From positions 620,001 to 684,000 of the forward strand of contig BROI01000008.1 of the NCBI GenBank assembly GCA_027923505.1: 64,000 nt of DNA. The letters are read 5' to 3'. The notes under the pieces are model-generated. The model saw only the letters and a program-made list of their open reading frames with translations, was not told where the DNA came from and made no database searches. This DNA comes from Mayamaea pseudoterrestris (Eukaryota; Bacillariophyta; Bacillariophyceae; Sellaphorales; Sellaphoraceae). Below, piece after piece: positions 62,697 through 64,000 of the stretch (its first letter is position 1; each line of letters starts with the position of its first letter). The position numbers and the translations under genes were made by a program.

Positions 62697-64000
62697 TTAG
62701 AGGCCAGTGTACGGCCATTCTTTTCTAGGAACTCGTCTAGACCAATTCGCATCGAAATCTACCGACACCAAGCGACTTTTTCCAAGTGCATTGATCACTC
62801 CCTGGGATACAGCGCCAGCGGTTTTGCATCGGTCAAACACTGAGGCCAACAGTCTTTCCTTTTGGTGTTCTCTGGCTTGCTTCATAATGACAAGTACGAG
62901 GAGCGAATAGCTTATGTGATTATATTCACCAAACTCCTGCATACGAAACATTTTTAGCGCTTTGGTCAACGAATAATGCTTCTCTCTGTCCGTCTCGCGA
63001 GTTTGCAAGCAAGCTTTCATGAGAACAGAAAACGTAAATTGGTCCGGTTTTAACTTAGCCTCCCCTGCTCGGTATCGCTTTAACATTTCTTCCAGCAATT
63101 TAGATACTCCCTGCAATGAATCTGGACGTTGACTTCGTGACCATGCGTCCATTGCGATTGTAAACGAAAGCCTATCTGGCTTTACTGACGAACGTTCTGG
63201 CCGCTCCGCCAGGTCGTCCATTCTTGTCAGCAAACTTTCGGCATCTTCAGGACGGCAGCATCGCGCGAGAGAACTTAGTACTGTGTTGTATTCAATGACA
63301 GAAGGAACGAGAGGGCTCTCTGTATCCCCGACATTTTCAATCGTCTCGAGCAGTGCCAATGCTTGATCAGCCATTCCCTTCTTCTGCAAAGCATCCAACA
63401 GAGCAGAGTAACCTATCATGTCTATGTTGCAAAACGATTTCATTCTTCGCAGTGCCAAAAAAGCCTTCTCAACTGAATCGGGACGACGAGTCGCTCTGGC
63501 CCAAGCCGAGACTACCGCATTACCGCAATATGTATCGGGCTTAAAATCCGCATCGCCTGTTTCATTGTATAATTTGATCAAACGCCGCAATAGAATTTCC
63601 GCTCGTTCCGGAGCGTCATTTTGCTGGGTATTGGCCCATGCCGCGATACAATTTGTAAATGCGAGTATGTTTGGTTTGATCGTACTTCCATCCTGGTATA
63701 GACGTAGCATTTGGTTTAAGATCGATTCAGCGCGTCGTGCCGCATCTCCGGTTCGCTCAATTTTTTCGCATTGCGCCCATGCACTTAGTACCATTGTGTA
63801 TGTCCGAGTATTTGGAGCGATTTTGGCAAATGTAGCCTTCTCATTCATCATTGTCATCGTGCGGAGAATTCCTTCTGCATTAGTTGCAGCCTCGCGACCT
63901 CGGCTACTGCGAGACCATGCGGCAATGCACGTGTTAAAAGCAGCAGCATCCAGTCGTATATGCGTAAACCGGCCATCTTGCAAGCGTTTGGATTCGACAA
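62697..64000 (-). CDS. Pentatricopeptide repeat (PPR) protein, 5' end beyond the window
   Basis: The frame is open to the right edge, so the N-terminus and any targeting peptide are missing; at least 434 aa are visible. Tandem 35-45 residue repeats start with patterns such as AFNTCIAAWSRS, TYTMVLSAWAQC, AFTNCIAAWAN, GYSALLDALQKKG, EYNTVLSSLARC, SFTIAMDAWSRS and TFSVLMKACLQT. These are P-class PPR repeats in which positions 5 and 35 read RNA bases. Such proteins bind organelle transcripts for stability, splicing or translation. Longer spacing between repeats (RPDSVEKA, PERAEILLRRL) recalls the extended repeats frequent in stramenopile and plant P-type PPRs. It converges on HADHA with only 28 bp between stops. 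Confidence 0.88.
   Translation of the reverse strand, partial: VESKRLQDGRFTHIRLDAAAFNTCIAAWSRSSRGREAATNAEGILRTMTMMNEKATFAKIAPNTRTYTMVLSAWAQCEKIERTGDAARRAESILNQMLRLYQDGSTIKPNILAFTNCIAAWANTQQNDAPERAEILLRRLIKLYNETGDADFKPDTYCGNAVVSAWARATRRPDSVEKAFLALRRMKSFCNIDMIGYSALLDALQKKGMADQALALLETIENVGDTESPLVPSVIEYNTVLSSLARCCRPEDAESLLTRMDDLAERPERSSVKPDRLSFTIAMDAWSRSQRPDSLQGVSKLLEEMLKRYRAGEAKLKPDQFTFSVLMKACLQTRETDREKHYSLTKALKMFRMQEFGEYNHISYSLLVLVIMKQAREHQKERLLASVFDRCKTAGAVSQGVINALGKSRLVSVDFDANWSRRVPRKEWPYTGL

Overview
The window is a compact protist nuclear region with about 33 protein genes in 64 kb, a quarter to a third non-coding, and short GT-AG introns of roughly 50-210 bp. The gene content points to a diatom or a close photosynthetic stramenopile. 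It includes a DUF1995 plastid-type protein with a signal peptide followed directly by Phe, a GH16 (SKN1/KRE6-type) beta-glucan enzyme of the kind used for chrysolaminarin, helicase-associated (HA) domain repeats, a SHLQKY-type Myb factor, and a C-terminal Cys/His domain that I associate with a large diatom family. The lineage call is an inference from these families. I found no virus-like element, transposon, rRNA, tRNA or CRISPR array.

Layout. 1-10 kb: the 5' tip of a minus-strand gene, a voltage-sensor/IQ/class III nucleotide cyclase fusion, an HA-domain protein, SAR1 and a nuclear-looking protein ending in a CCCH motif. 10-27 kb: the secretory and cell-surface half. It holds a B3GNTL1-type glycosyltransferase, membrane-anchored glutaminyl cyclase, GH16 transglycosylase, a Cys-rich type I membrane protein, VDAC, a PAP2 lipid phosphatase, a coiled-coil protein and two tandem paralogous surface proteins that may be FEA1/ISIP2A-like. 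27-47 kb: information processing. It holds an ATPSCKMT-like methyltransferase, a TFIIB-family factor, exosome RRP41, a Q-rich protein with the diatom C-terminal domain, condensin II NCAPD3, a divergent SpoU-type protein, BMT2, CTF18 and mitochondrial RNA polymerase. 47-64 kb: dynein LC8, DUF1995, two nuclear or regulatory candidates, a type II membrane protein, a methyltransferase, a Sec1/Munc18 protein, a small membrane protein, a GNAT/MIOX-like fusion, mitochondrial trifunctional enzyme alpha and a PPR protein running off the right edge.

There are no operons; many genes sit in divergent pairs sharing 230-420 bp promoters. Two functional threads recur. One is mitochondria: VDAC, ATPSCKMT-like, RNA polymerase, trifunctional enzyme, PPR. 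The other is the secretory pathway: SAR1, Sec1, glutaminyl cyclase, GH16 and surface proteins.

The most unusual items are (1) a GNAT domain fused to an inositol-oxygenase-like fold in which all six expected diiron ligands appear substituted, (2) a pore-less voltage sensor fused to a cyclase whose transition-state Asn and Arg appear replaced, (3) the tandem surface-protein pair, one with three introns and the other intronless, and (4) a CCGGTA/TACCGGTA motif concentrated in non-coding DNA, paired at 89-bp spacing in two divergent promoters. All exon boundaries were inferred by eye from splice consensus and protein-family continuity.
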